Source: T1Sed10-7 sp046540855 (lineage in GTDB: Bacteria; Actinomycetota; Nitriliruptoria; Nitriliruptorales; Nitriliruptoraceae). From it: DNA of 10,994 nucleotides. The stretch lies in assembly GCA_046540855.1 (NCBI GenBank), contig JBKHEJ010000083.1, forward strand, positions 1 through 10,994, read 5' to 3'. The notes under the pieces are model-generated. The model was not told where the DNA came from, made no database searches, and was given only the letters and a program-made list of their open reading frames with translations. Shown one piece after another: positions 1 to 5,956 of the stretch (positions are counted from its first letter, which is position 1; every line of letters starts with the position of its first letter). The translations under genes were made by a program, and so were the position numbers.

Positions 1-1153
1 GCATGTCCTCCCAGTCGGCGCCGAACGCCTCCCGGTTGCGGAGCAGTTGCCGGGAGACGTCGCGGCGTGCGTCCTCGGCACCGCGTCGCTCGAACTTGTT
101 GATCGCCACCACCTCGGCGACCTCGAGCATCGCGATCTTCTCCAGCTGCGACGCTGCCCCGAACTCCGGGGTCATCACGTACAGCGGCAGGTCGACGTGC
201 GCCGCGATGGCGGCGTCGCCCTGGCCGATGCCCGGCGTCTCGACGATGACGAGGTCGTGGCCTGCGGCCTTGAGCAGGGCGATCACGTCCTCGAGGACCG
301 GCGGCAGGTGCCCGTCGGCCTGCCTCGTCGCCATCGAGCGGAAGGTCACCAGCCCGGCTTCGATCGTGTTCATCCGGATGCGGTCGCCGAGCAGCGCACC
401 GCCGCCACGACGGCGGCTGGGATCGATCGCGAGCACGGCGAGACGCAGGCCGTCGCCTCGATCGCGGCGGAGGCGCCGGACGAGCTCGTCGGTGAGGGAG
501 GACTTGCCGGCGCCACCGGTCCCGGTGATGCCGAGCACCGGCACGCTCCGCTCGGCGGCCACGGCCCGCAGGTGCGCGAGCAGCTCGGGTGCGAGCCGTC
601 CCTGCTCCACCGCGGTGATGGCCCGGGCGAGCGCCACCTCCTCGCCGGCGATGACCGCCTCAGCCGAGATCCCTGCGACCGGCAGCGGGACATCGCACGT
701 CGCGATCATCTCCGCGATCATGCCGGTCAGCCCGAGACGCTGCCCGTCAGCGGGGCTGTAGATCCGGGTGACACCGCGCTCCTCGAGCAGCGCGATCTCC
801 TCGGGCACGATCACGCCGCCGCCACCACCGAAGACGCGCACCTCTCCCGCACCGCGGGCACGCAACTGCTCGACGAGGTAGCTGAAGTACTCGACGTGGC
901 CGCCCTGGTAGGACGAGATCGCCACGCCCTGGACGTCCTCCTGGATCGCGGCGGTGACGACGTCCGCGACGCTGCGGTCATGCCCGAGGTGGACCACCTC
1001 GGCGCCCTGGGACTGCAGGATGCGGCGCATGATGTTGATCGCGGCATCGTGCCCGTCGAAGAGGCTCGCCGCGGTCACGAAGCGCACGGGGTGGCGGGGT
1101 CGACCGGTCGTGGGCGCCCCGCCGCGCACCGGCTCCGTCTGCCCGTGCCCCAT
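1..1153 (-). CDS. icmF: Fused B12-dependent acyl-CoA mutase IcmF, N-terminal 384 residues (cut by window edge)
   Basis: This is the N-terminal third of an IcmF-type fused isobutyryl-CoA mutase, which interconverts isobutyryl-CoA and n-butyryl-CoA (some members also act on isovaleryl/pivalyl-CoA) using adenosylcobalamin. Seen directly: a B12-binding domain at about residues 22-150 with the lower-ligand motif DGHDAA (Asp33, His35), SSYQGGHVEYF (80-90) and a GGGGG turn (109-113); then a MeaB-like GTPase domain from about 205 with Walker A GTGGAGKS (211-218), VETPGIGQGD, and a base-recognition motif NKFE (352-355). The substrate-binding catalytic domain should follow off the left edge; full IcmF is about 1,090 residues. 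The ATG at 1153 is chosen because GAGGGA (1161-1166) lies 7 bases upstream and the family signature RFVTAASLFDGHDAA starts soon after. The MarR gene upstream is probably co-transcribed. A shorter protein holding only the B12 and GTPase domains cannot be excluded from this window. Confidence 0.93.
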   Translation of the reverse strand, partial: MGHGQTEPVRGGAPTTGRPRHPVRFVTAASLFDGHDAAINIMRRILQSQGAEVVHLGHDRSVADVVTAAIQEDVQGVAISSYQGGHVEYFSYLVEQLRARGAGEVRVFGGGGGVIVPEEIALLEERGVTRIYSPADGQRLGLTGMIAEMIATCDVPLPVAGISAEAVIAGEEVALARAITAVEQGRLAPELLAHLRAVAAERSVPVLGITGTGGAGKSSLTDELVRRLRRDRGDGLRLAVLAIDPSRRRGGGALLGDRIRMNTIEAGLVTFRSMATRQADGHLPPVLEDVIALLKAAGHDLVIVETPGIGQGDAAIAAHVDLPLYVMTPEFGAASQLEKIAMLEVAEVVAINKFERRGAEDARRDVSRQLLRNREAFGADWEDM

Positions 1154-1198
1154 GATCGTCTCCCTCGTCCGGTCCGGTGCCGGCGGCTGGGTGCCTGG

Positions 1199-1693
1199 CT
1201 AGAAGTCGCCCGCCCGGTGGCGGAGGCGAGCGAGGATCTCGATCAGGGTCTCGACGTCCTCCCGGTCGATGCCCGGGTCGGCGTACACACCTGCGTTGAG
1301 CCGCTCGGTGGCGATCCTCGCGACCTCACGACCCGCGTCGGTGATCTGAGCGAGCTTGGCGCGCCGGTCGGTCGGGTGCTCGAGGCGACGGACGTAGCCC
1401 TGGTCCTCCAACCGGTCCACGAGGCTCGTGAGGCTGGTCGGGTGGACCTGGAGCCGGCTGCCCATCAGCGACAGCGGCAGGGTCCCCCGCGTGGAGAACA
1501 CGAGCACCATGAGCACCTCGTAGCGGGCCAGGGTGAGCCCGAGATCGCGCAGCGCCGAGTCCGCCCGGTGCAGCACGAGCTGCTGAGCGCGGATCACCGA
1601 GGTCACCATCGCCATGCCAGGGGCCGTGTCCGTCCACCCGTGCCGCTCCCACTGGCGTCGGGCTTCCGCGATGGGGTCGAGCGGTAGCGTCAT
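1199..1693 (-). CDS. MarR-family transcriptional regulator
   Basis: A 164-residue dimeric winged-helix repressor of the MarR family. The sequence shows the expected order: N-terminal helices (about 1-50), LTLARYEVLMVL entering the DNA-binding domain (53-64), recognition helix VHPTSLTSLVDRLEDQGYV (83-101), and the wing with the hallmark DRRAKLAQITDAG (109-121), followed by the C-terminal dimerisation helices. Length is normal for the family. The ATG at 1693 has GGGAGG at 1705-1710, about 11 bases upstream, slightly far but the best site. It ends 45 bases before icmF on the same strand, so the two are probably one operon. The natural inference is a regulator sensing an acyl-CoA or branched-chain acid and controlling the mutase and itself; the ligand cannot be read from sequence. 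A perfect 14-base palindrome at 1721-1734 is a good operator candidate. Confidence 0.92.
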   Translation of the reverse strand: MTLPLDPIAEARRQWERHGWTDTAPGMAMVTSVIRAQQLVLHRADSALRDLGLTLARYEVLMVLVFSTRGTLPLSLMGSRLQVHPTSLTSLVDRLEDQGYVRRLEHPTDRRAKLAQITDAGREVARIATERLNAGVYADPGIDREDVETLIEILARLRHRAGDF

Positions 1694-1720
1694 CGAGCAG
1701 CGGACCTCCCGGCGCGGCGC

Positions 1721-1735
1721 AGCGTCGTGACGCTA
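1721..1735 (-). promoter_or_regulatory. Candidate MarR operator overlapping a -10 element
   Basis: AGCGTCGTGACGCT (1721-1734) is a perfect inverted repeat with 6-base arms and a 2-base centre. On the minus strand the sequence TAGCGT (1730-1735), which fits the actinobacterial TAnnnT -10 pattern, overlaps one arm. It lies 28-42 bases before the marR start codon, where autorepressing MarR proteins usually bind. No convincing -35 box was seen. The operator role is inferred from position and symmetry. Confidence 0.4.
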
Positions 1736-1873
1736 GCGGAGGGCCCCGCCGCGACCGCGCTCGGCAGCCGCAGCCGTGGTCGAGCCCGAAGGAGGGTGCC
1801 CGGCGTCCTGCCGCTCACCGAGCACGCCCGGGACGCGACGCCCCGAGGTGTCGCCCCCCGACGGCTCGCGGCG

Positions 1874-2200
1874 TCAGCCGGCCGCGCGCAGCAGCTCGCT
1901 GCGGGCGACGGAGCGTCGCGTCGAGATCCGGCGGACCTGTCCGCCGACGACCTCCAAGCCACGCCGCTCGGTCGCGGTGGTCCCACCCCAGATCCCCGTG
2001 CGCTGCTCGGTCTCCAGCGCGAACCTCAGGCAGGCGTCCGCCACCTGGCAGGTGGCACACACCTCGGTGGCGGCCTCGATCTGGCTCTGGTACCGCTCGC
2101 TCTCCCCCTCGGGGAAGAACAACTCAGGGTCCTCGGTCAGGCACGCGGCCTCGGTCCGCCAACCGTGGTCCGTCTCCTGCGCGAGTAGCTGCTCCAGCAT
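1874..2200 (-). CDS. WhiB-family iron-sulphur transcriptional regulator
   Basis: A 108-residue Wbl protein, an actinobacteria-specific [4Fe-4S] regulator that acts with the main sigma factor. The four cluster cysteines are visible as Cys20, Cys48, Cys51 and Cys57 (C-x27-C-x2-C-x5-C), after the typical entry W-R-T-E-A-A-C and DPELFFP (24-30). The family turn G-I-W-G-G is at 69-73. A basic C-terminal segment rich in Arg (79-105: ERR, RRIS, RRSVARS) follows and probably contacts DNA; it has no RGRP AT-hook, so this is not a typical WhiB7. An ATG at 2200 was chosen over upstream in-frame starts because AGGAG sits 6 bases before it and the family starts near here. It stands alone, 180 bases upstream of marR, with its own promoter candidate. 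The subgroup (WhiB1, 2, 3 or 4) cannot be settled by eye. Confidence 0.93.
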   Translation of the reverse strand: MLEQLLAQETDHGWRTEAACLTEDPELFFPEGESERYQSQIEAATEVCATCQVADACLRFALETEQRTGIWGGTTATERRGLEVVGGQVRRISTRRSVARSELLRAAG

Positions 2201-2252
2201 GACCTGCTCCTGGCGCCCGCCGGCGCTTCGATGCCAGATAGTAGGAAATCCG

Positions 2253-2281
2253 ACGATAGCACTCCCTGCTAGCTCCAGCAA
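2253..2281 (-). promoter_or_regulatory. Candidate promoter of the whiB-like gene
   Basis: On the minus strand TTGCTG (2276-2281) is followed after exactly 17 bases by TATCGT (2253-2258), close to the TTGACA/TATAAT layout. The stretch from about 2229 to 2285 is noticeably richer in A and T than anything around it. It would give a leader of about 45 bases before the ATG at 2200. The match is partial, so this is a positional inference. Confidence 0.35.
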
Positions 2282-2412
2282 ACATCCGGGAGACCGGAAG
2301 CAGCAGCCGCACACGGTGGGGCGGTCACCCGCCGAGCCCGCAACGGTCACCCGCTGAGCCCAGCGGTCCGCGCCCAGCACGGCCAGCATCAGCGGCTTCA
2401 GCGCCCCGCAGC

Positions 2413-2427
2413 CGGGTCAGCGACCCG
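2413..2427 (-). terminator. Small hairpin over the stop codon of the nitroreductase-like gene
   Basis: CGGGTC-agc-GACCCG is a perfect 6-base-pair stem with a 3-base loop. It overlaps the TGA stop at 2417-2419. There is no T run after it on the minus strand. It may help end transcription before the whiB promoter region, but it is small and could be chance in such GC-rich DNA. Confidence 0.2.
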
Positions 2428-3097
2428 CGGCGAGCCCGGCGAGCATCGGTAGCGCCGGCAGCCCGCGCTGGGAACGCTTGAGCTCCGCGAAGCCCGGCCA
2501 CCTCGCCAGCCGCTCGAGCGCAGCGAACAGCGCGAGCGCGTCCTCGTCGGACGGCAGCTCGGCGATCACCGGGCCGAAGAAGGCCGGGCCCTGCGGCGGG
2601 TCGAACCCGATGATCGGCGTGCCGACATCCTCGCCTGCACGCCGCAGCGCCTCCTCGGTCTCCTGCCGCAGCACCTCGTCGTAGGCCTCATCGTCCAGTG
2701 CCGCGGCCAGGCCGTCGGGCAGCCCGACGGCGGCGAGCGCCGGCCGGACATCTCCTCCGGCCGCGTGCACCTCGAGGATCGCATCGAGGTCCCCCGGTGG
2801 CGGCGGTGCCACCTCCCACAGCTCGGCACCGAGACGGGCGTAGAGCCGTCCCACGGCCTCGTTGCCGGCGTGCTGCCGTGCGGCGGCCAGCACGCGCAGC
2901 AGGCGCGTCCCCTGCCGGTGCACCTCCGGGTAGCGCGGCGGCGCCCCGTCGTAGCCGCGCGCCTCGTTGACGAAGCGCAGCGAGATGAACCTCCACGTCA
3001 CCTCGGCCCCGCCGAGGCGCTCGACCTGCCGCAGCCAGGCGGCGGTCTGCCAGCAGTACGGGCAGACCGGATCGATGAACAGCTCGACGTGCGACAC
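2417..3097 (-). CDS. DsbA-family thiol oxidoreductase, mycothiol-dependent nitroreductase-like
   Basis: A 226-residue cytoplasmic protein of the DsbA/thioredoxin fold, resembling Mycobacterium tuberculosis Rv2466c, which uses mycothiol to reduce its substrates and activates nitro compounds. Seen: an N-terminal strand ending in the active site C-P-Y-C (12-15) in the setting DPVCPYCWQTAAWL; the insert helical domain in the middle; then GEDVGTPIIGF with the cis-proline motif, AFFGPVIAELP, and a C-terminal WPGFAELKRSQRG that matches the family's ending. There is no signal peptide. The active site is CPYC; Rv2466c has CPWC. The start is GTG at 3097, with GGAAGG 7 bases upstream. The gene lies 85 bases downstream of a decayed flavoprotein gene on the same strand and may now use that gene's promoter. 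The physiological substrate is unknown. Confidence 0.85.
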   Translation of the reverse strand: MSHVELFIDPVCPYCWQTAAWLRQVERLGGAEVTWRFISLRFVNEARGYDGAPPRYPEVHRQGTRLLRVLAAARQHAGNEAVGRLYARLGAELWEVAPPPPGDLDAILEVHAAGGDVRPALAAVGLPDGLAAALDDEAYDEVLRQETEEALRRAGEDVGTPIIGFDPPQGPAFFGPVIAELPSDEDALALFAALERLARWPGFAELKRSQRGLPALPMLAGLAAGR

Positions 3098-3127
3098 CCT
3101 GCACCCTTCCGTCGCCGGACCCGCGGA

Positions 3128-3205
3128 GATGGAGCCGGCACACGCTGGCTTCGGAGCTCGAGATCGCGCCGGCTCGGACCGGTCGACGCCGGCGATGGAG
3201 CCGGC
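3128..3205. repeat. Pair of 12-base direct repeats at the broken end of the flavoprotein remnant
   Basis: GATGGAGCCGGC occurs at 3128-3139 and again at 3194-3205, 66 bases apart. The second copy is itself inside a short tandem of GCCGGCGATG (3188-3197 and 3200-3209). They sit where recognisable homology to the dehydrogenase runs out. They could be the footprint of the deletion that removed the rest of the gene, or chance in GC-rich DNA. Confidence 0.4.
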
Positions 3206-3411
3206 GATGTGGACGCCGAGCGCGGCCGTCGTGTGGACCTAGCCCACCGCTTCCGAGGCCGCGATGAGCGCCTTGGACGGCACGCGGTCCCACAGGGCGC
3301 TGTTCCCCCGAGACCCTCGTCGGTGACGATGGTCGCCTCGGCGCCGAACCCACCCTCCACGAGGGCCGCCCCGTCGCCGGCCGGACCACCGCCCAGGATC
3401 ACGATCCGCAC
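3182..3411 (-). pseudogene. Decayed 5' remnant of a dihydrolipoamide dehydrogenase-like flavoprotein gene
   Basis: A GTG at 3411, with a perfect GGAGG 7 bases upstream, opens a frame starting VRIVILGGGPAG, the FAD-binding start of the LpdA/pyridine nucleotide-disulphide oxidoreductase family, running to DEGLGG at about residue 36. The frame then becomes nonsense. Moving one base at the G run 3305-3309 (five G; six would restore it) gives NSALWDRVPSKALIAASEAVG, which is the family's redox-site segment (usual form ..CVPSK). A TAG follows at 3239-3241. Faint similarity continues to about 3182 and then stops. About 76 codons remain of a usual 460 or so, and the redox cysteine before VPSK is Arg. 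So this is a truncated, frameshifted relic whose start signals survive. Confidence 0.75.
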
Positions 3412-3598
3412 TGCGGTACCTCCAGGGTCGCCGAGGCGGCCCGTAGCGCTAGCGTGGATCCACCGCTGACCGATCGTGGTCCCGCTCACGGGTGCGATCA
3501 GGCCCGCGCCCCGGCACGACCGCCGCGGCGGCGGGTGCAGCGAGCACCGAGACGGCGCCCGACGCGGGTAGCCGACACCGTCCGACCGTGAGGCCCCG
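3412..3598. other. Divergent intergenic region between the flavoprotein remnant and the SnoaL-like gene
   Basis: These 187 bases must hold the start signals for both directions. Visible items are the Shine-Dalgarno GGAGG of the remnant (minus strand, just before 3411), a 10-base perfect palindrome GTGGATCCAC at 3454-3463, and the neighbouring short palindromes AGCGCT and CGCTAGCG just left of it. No convincing -35/-10 pair was found on either strand. Confidence 0.3.
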
Positions 3599-3982
3599 AT
3601 GGACCGGCACCCCTTCCGACTCGCCGTGGAGCAGGACGACCTCGAGGCCGTGCGCGCGATGCTGCACGAGGACGTCGAGTTCCGCTCACCGGCGGTCCAC
3701 CACCCCTACCAGGGCCGCGAGGTGGTCGCGCACCTGCTGGCACACGCCAAGGCGACGCTGGAGGGGTTGACCTACCTCGACGAGCTCCGCGGCGGTGACA
3801 GCCTGGCCCTGGTGTTCACCGCTCGGGTCGGCGACCGGGACGTCGAGGGGCTCGACCACCTGACCTTCGACGGTGACGGCCGCATCACCCGGTTCCGGGT
3901 CATGATCCGGCCGCTGTCCGGCCTGGTCGCGGTGGCGCAGACGATGGGTGCCCGGCTCGAGCAGGACCCTCCGCCCGGCTGA
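3599..3982 (+). CDS. SnoaL/NTF2-like domain protein of unknown function
   Basis: A 127-residue protein with the pattern of the NTF2-like cone fold. It starts with a helix (PFRLAVEQDDLEAVRAMLHEDVEFRSP), has the usual H-x-P-Y-x-G-R-E-x-V segment leading to another helix (35-50), and ends in alternating strands (DSLALVFTARVGD, LDHLTFDGDGRITRFRVMIRPL) typical of the curved sheet. Such proteins are small enzymes (isomerases, cyclases, hydrolases) or binding domains, and the substrate cannot be told here. There is no signal peptide. The ATG at 3599 has only a weak GAGG about 5 bases before it. It is the only plus-strand gene in the window, divergent from the flavoprotein remnant and convergent with the mutase gene. 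The closest general class is polyketide-cyclase-like (SnoaL) proteins. Confidence 0.8.
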   Translation: MDRHPFRLAVEQDDLEAVRAMLHEDVEFRSPAVHHPYQGREVVAHLLAHAKATLEGLTYLDELRGGDSLALVFTARVGDRDVEGLDHLTFDGDGRITRFRVMIRPLSGLVAVAQTMGARLEQDPPPG

Positions 3983-3990
3983 GCTCACCT

Positions 3991-4027
3991 CAGCGGGTTC
4001 GCCGCTGGCCCCCGGCCGGCGCGGGCC
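3991..4027. terminator. Hairpin terminator candidates between convergent genes
   Basis: The 62-base gap between the SnoaL-like stop (3982) and the mutase stop (4045) holds CAGCGG-gttcg-CCGCTG (3991-4007), a perfect 6-base-pair stem. A second, overlapping stem is formed by GGCCC (4007-4011) and GGGCC (4023-4027). No T run follows on either strand, which is common in high-GC actinobacteria. The position between two convergent genes supports a two-way terminator. Confidence 0.5.
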
Positions 4028-4044
4028 CAGCCACCGTGGGTCCG

Positions 4045-5631
4045 TCAGAACACGTCGCGGGGCAGGTAGCTCCCGAACTCGGCGCGCAGCACGTCGCACA
4101 CCTCCTGCAAGGTGGCACGGGACTTCAGCGCGGCCCGCATCGGGGGCAGCAGGTTGTCCGCCCCGGCCGCGGCGACCGCGACCTCGGCGAGCGCAGCATC
4201 CACGGCGGCCTGGTCGCGATCCGCCTTCACCGCGGCGATCCGGGCGATCTGGTCCTCGCGGATCCGCTCGTCGATCCGGAGCAGCTCCGGTTGCGGATCC
4301 GGACCCTGCTGGAAGCGGTTGACACCCACCACGACCCGCTCGCCCGCGTCGATCTCCTTGGCGAGGTCGTAGGCGGAGCGCTCGATCTCCGCCTTCTGGT
4401 AGCCCTCCTCGATCGCGGCGACCGCCCCGCCCATCGCGTCGATGCGGTCGAGGTAGTCCTGCACCTCGGCTTCGATGCGGTCGGTCATGGCCTCGATGGC
4501 GTAGGACCCCGCGAACGGGTCGACGGTGGCGGGGATGTCGGTCTCGTGGGCGATGACCTGCTGGGTCCTGAGCGCCAGACGGGCGCTCTTCTCCGTGGGC
4601 AGCGCCAGCGCCTCGTCGAAGCTGTTGGTGTGCAGGCTCTGGGTGCCCCCGAGGGTGGCGGCCAGCGCCTGGATCGTGACCCGGACCAGGTTGACCTCGG
4701 GCTGCTGCGCGGTGAGCTGGACCCCGGCGGTCTGGGTGTGGAAGCGCAGCATCTGGCTCTTCGGATCCCTCGCCCCGAACCGCTCCCGCATGATGCGCGC
4801 CCAGATGCGCCGGGCGGCCCGGAACTTCGCGACCTCCTCGAGCAGGGTGGAGCGGGCCACGAAGAAGAAGCTCAACCTCGGCGCGAAGGCGTCCACGTCC
4901 AGGCCGGCGTCCAGCGCTGCCTGGACGTAGGCGATCGCGTCCGCGAGGGTGAAGGCCACCTCCTGGACCGGCGTCGCCCCGGCCTCCCCCATGTGGTAGC
5001 CCGAGATCGAGATCGTGTTGAACCTCGGAAGCCGCTCCGCGCAGTAGGCGAAGGTGTCGGCGATGAGCCGCAGGCTCGGTGCGGGGGGGTAGATGTAGGT
5101 CCCGCGGGCGATGTACTCCTTGAGCACGTCGTTCTGGATCGTGCCGCGCAACGCGGCCGCCTCGACCCCCTGCTCCTCAGCGGCGATCTCGTACATGAGC
5201 AGGAGCAGGCTCGCGGGGGCGTTGATGGTCATCGAGGTGGAGACCTCAGCGAGCGGGATGCCATCGAACAGCGCGATCATGTCCTCGACGGTGTCGATGG
5301 CGACGCCGACCTTGCCCACCTCACCCGTCGCGAGCGGCGCGGCGGAGTCGTAGCCCATCTGGGTCGGCAGGTCGAAGGCCACCGACAGCCCCGTGGTGCC
5401 CTGCTCGAGGAGGTAGCGGTAGCGCCGGTTGGACTCCTCCGCGGTGGACATTCCCGCGTACTGGCGCATCGTCCAGGTCCGCCCGCGGTACATGGTCGGG
5501 TAGATGCCGCGGGTGAACGGGTAGCTGCCCGGCTCGCCGAGCGCGGTGGGCGGGTCGAAGCCCTCGAGGTGCTCCGGGCCGTACACCGCCTCGATGGGGA
5601 ACCCGCTGATGCTGACCGGACCGTCGCTCAC
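4045..5631 (-). CDS. mcmA: Methylmalonyl-CoA mutase large (catalytic) subunit, split type
   Basis: A 528-residue catalytic subunit that interconverts (R)-methylmalonyl-CoA and succinyl-CoA, the last step of propionyl-CoA entry to the TCA cycle. It has the full substrate-binding TIM-barrel domain: YPTMYRGRTWTMRQYAG (44-60), GLSVAFDLPTQMGYDS (81-96), GTIQNDVLKEYIARGTYIYPP (163-183), ISISGYHMGEAG (207-218) and GGTQSLHTNSFDEALALPT. Tyr58, Arg176 and His213 align with Tyr89, Arg207 and His244 of the Propionibacterium enzyme; the Tyr/Arg pair argues for a carboxylated substrate and against isobutyryl-CoA mutase, which has Phe/Gln. The chain ends without a B12-binding domain, so it needs a separate small subunit not seen here. 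GTG at 5631 is the start: GGAGG (5639-5643) lies 7 bases upstream and homology begins directly after, although the frame stays open upstream through the repeats. Downstream of sdhB, but 325 bases away. Confidence 0.92.
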   Translation of the reverse strand: MSDGPVSISGFPIEAVYGPEHLEGFDPPTALGEPGSYPFTRGIYPTMYRGRTWTMRQYAGMSTAEESNRRYRYLLEQGTTGLSVAFDLPTQMGYDSAAPLATGEVGKVGVAIDTVEDMIALFDGIPLAEVSTSMTINAPASLLLLMYEIAAEEQGVEAAALRGTIQNDVLKEYIARGTYIYPPAPSLRLIADTFAYCAERLPRFNTISISGYHMGEAGATPVQEVAFTLADAIAYVQAALDAGLDVDAFAPRLSFFFVARSTLLEEVAKFRAARRIWARIMRERFGARDPKSQMLRFHTQTAGVQLTAQQPEVNLVRVTIQALAATLGGTQSLHTNSFDEALALPTEKSARLALRTQQVIAHETDIPATVDPFAGSYAIEAMTDRIEAEVQDYLDRIDAMGGAVAAIEEGYQKAEIERSAYDLAKEIDAGERVVVGVNRFQQGPDPQPELLRIDERIREDQIARIAAVKADRDQAAVDAALAEVAVAAAGADNLLPPMRAALKSRATLQEVCDVLRAEFGSYLPRDVF

Positions 5632-5956
5632 CTCGGTGCCTCCGTCGGTGCCTGCGTGGCCCGGCAGCCTACGTCCGGTCCGGGGGCTGCTCGCAGCCGG
5701 GGCGCGCAGCGCCTGGTGGCAGCCGGCCCGCCCGCCGCGGGTTCCTCCCCGGCTCGCGCCCGGACGTACGAGCAGAACCGGGGGAGCAACCGAACCCCGC
5801 CGGGCTCCACGCCGTCGCGTGCTAGGCCCCGGCCCGCCCGCGGCCGGTTCCTCCCCGGCTCGCGCCCGGACGTACGAACAGAACCGGGGGAGCAACCGAC
5901 CGCCGCAGGCTCCATCGCGTCGCGCGCCTGGCCCCAGCCCGGCCGCCGCCGACGGA
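5632..5956. other. Repeat-filled intergenic region between sdhB and the mutase gene
   Basis: No gene is seen in these 325 bases. From the right (transcription order) it holds two 106-base tandem units with strong hairpins (5725-5936), then a small stem GGCTGC-tc-GCAGCC (5685-5698), then the Shine-Dalgarno GGAGG of the mutase gene (5639-5643). Open frames run through it on both strands, but they consist of the repeated peptide made by the duplicated DNA. The region may end sdhCAB transcription and carry a mutase promoter; no clear promoter boxes were seen. Confidence 0.6.
5725..5936. repeat. Two tandem 106-base units, each carrying a long imperfect hairpin
   Basis: Unit 1 is 5725-5830 and unit 2 is 5831-5936; both start GGCCCGCCCG and the period is exactly 106. 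The core (5740-5793 and 5846-5899) is 54 bases with a single difference (G5772/A5878). The outer parts are similar but diverged. In each core GGTTCCTCCCCGG pairs with CCGGGGGAGCAACC (12 pairs, one mismatch, one bulge) around a 25-base loop, which contains a smaller CTCG/CGAG stem and the palindrome CGTACG. No inverted ends, target duplication or coding content is apparent. Confidence 0.85.

Noticed and set aside
47..1687. Long plus-strand open frame (about 546 codons)
   Set aside because: It lies opposite icmF and marR, both of which have clear homology and ribosome-binding sites. High GC opens the opposite frames, and its translation is low-complexity with no recognisable domain.
2998..3489. 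Intact 163-residue protein over the flavoprotein remnant
   Set aside because: Only its middle part (from 3411) matches the flavoprotein start. After the G run the frame is Arg/Ser/Pro-rich nonsense, while the family sequence continues in the neighbouring frame.
5632..5895. N-terminal extension of the mutase to a 616-residue protein
   Set aside because: The extra 88 residues are made of the repeated peptide encoded by the 106-base units. GTG at 5631 has an ideal Shine-Dalgarno site and homology starts there.
5740..5899. tRNA or LexA (SOS) box in the hairpin repeats
   Set aside because: The fold lacks the cloverleaf arms and a T-loop sequence in the right place. The GTTC/GAAC pieces are not arranged as the CGAAC-N4-GTTCG palindrome.
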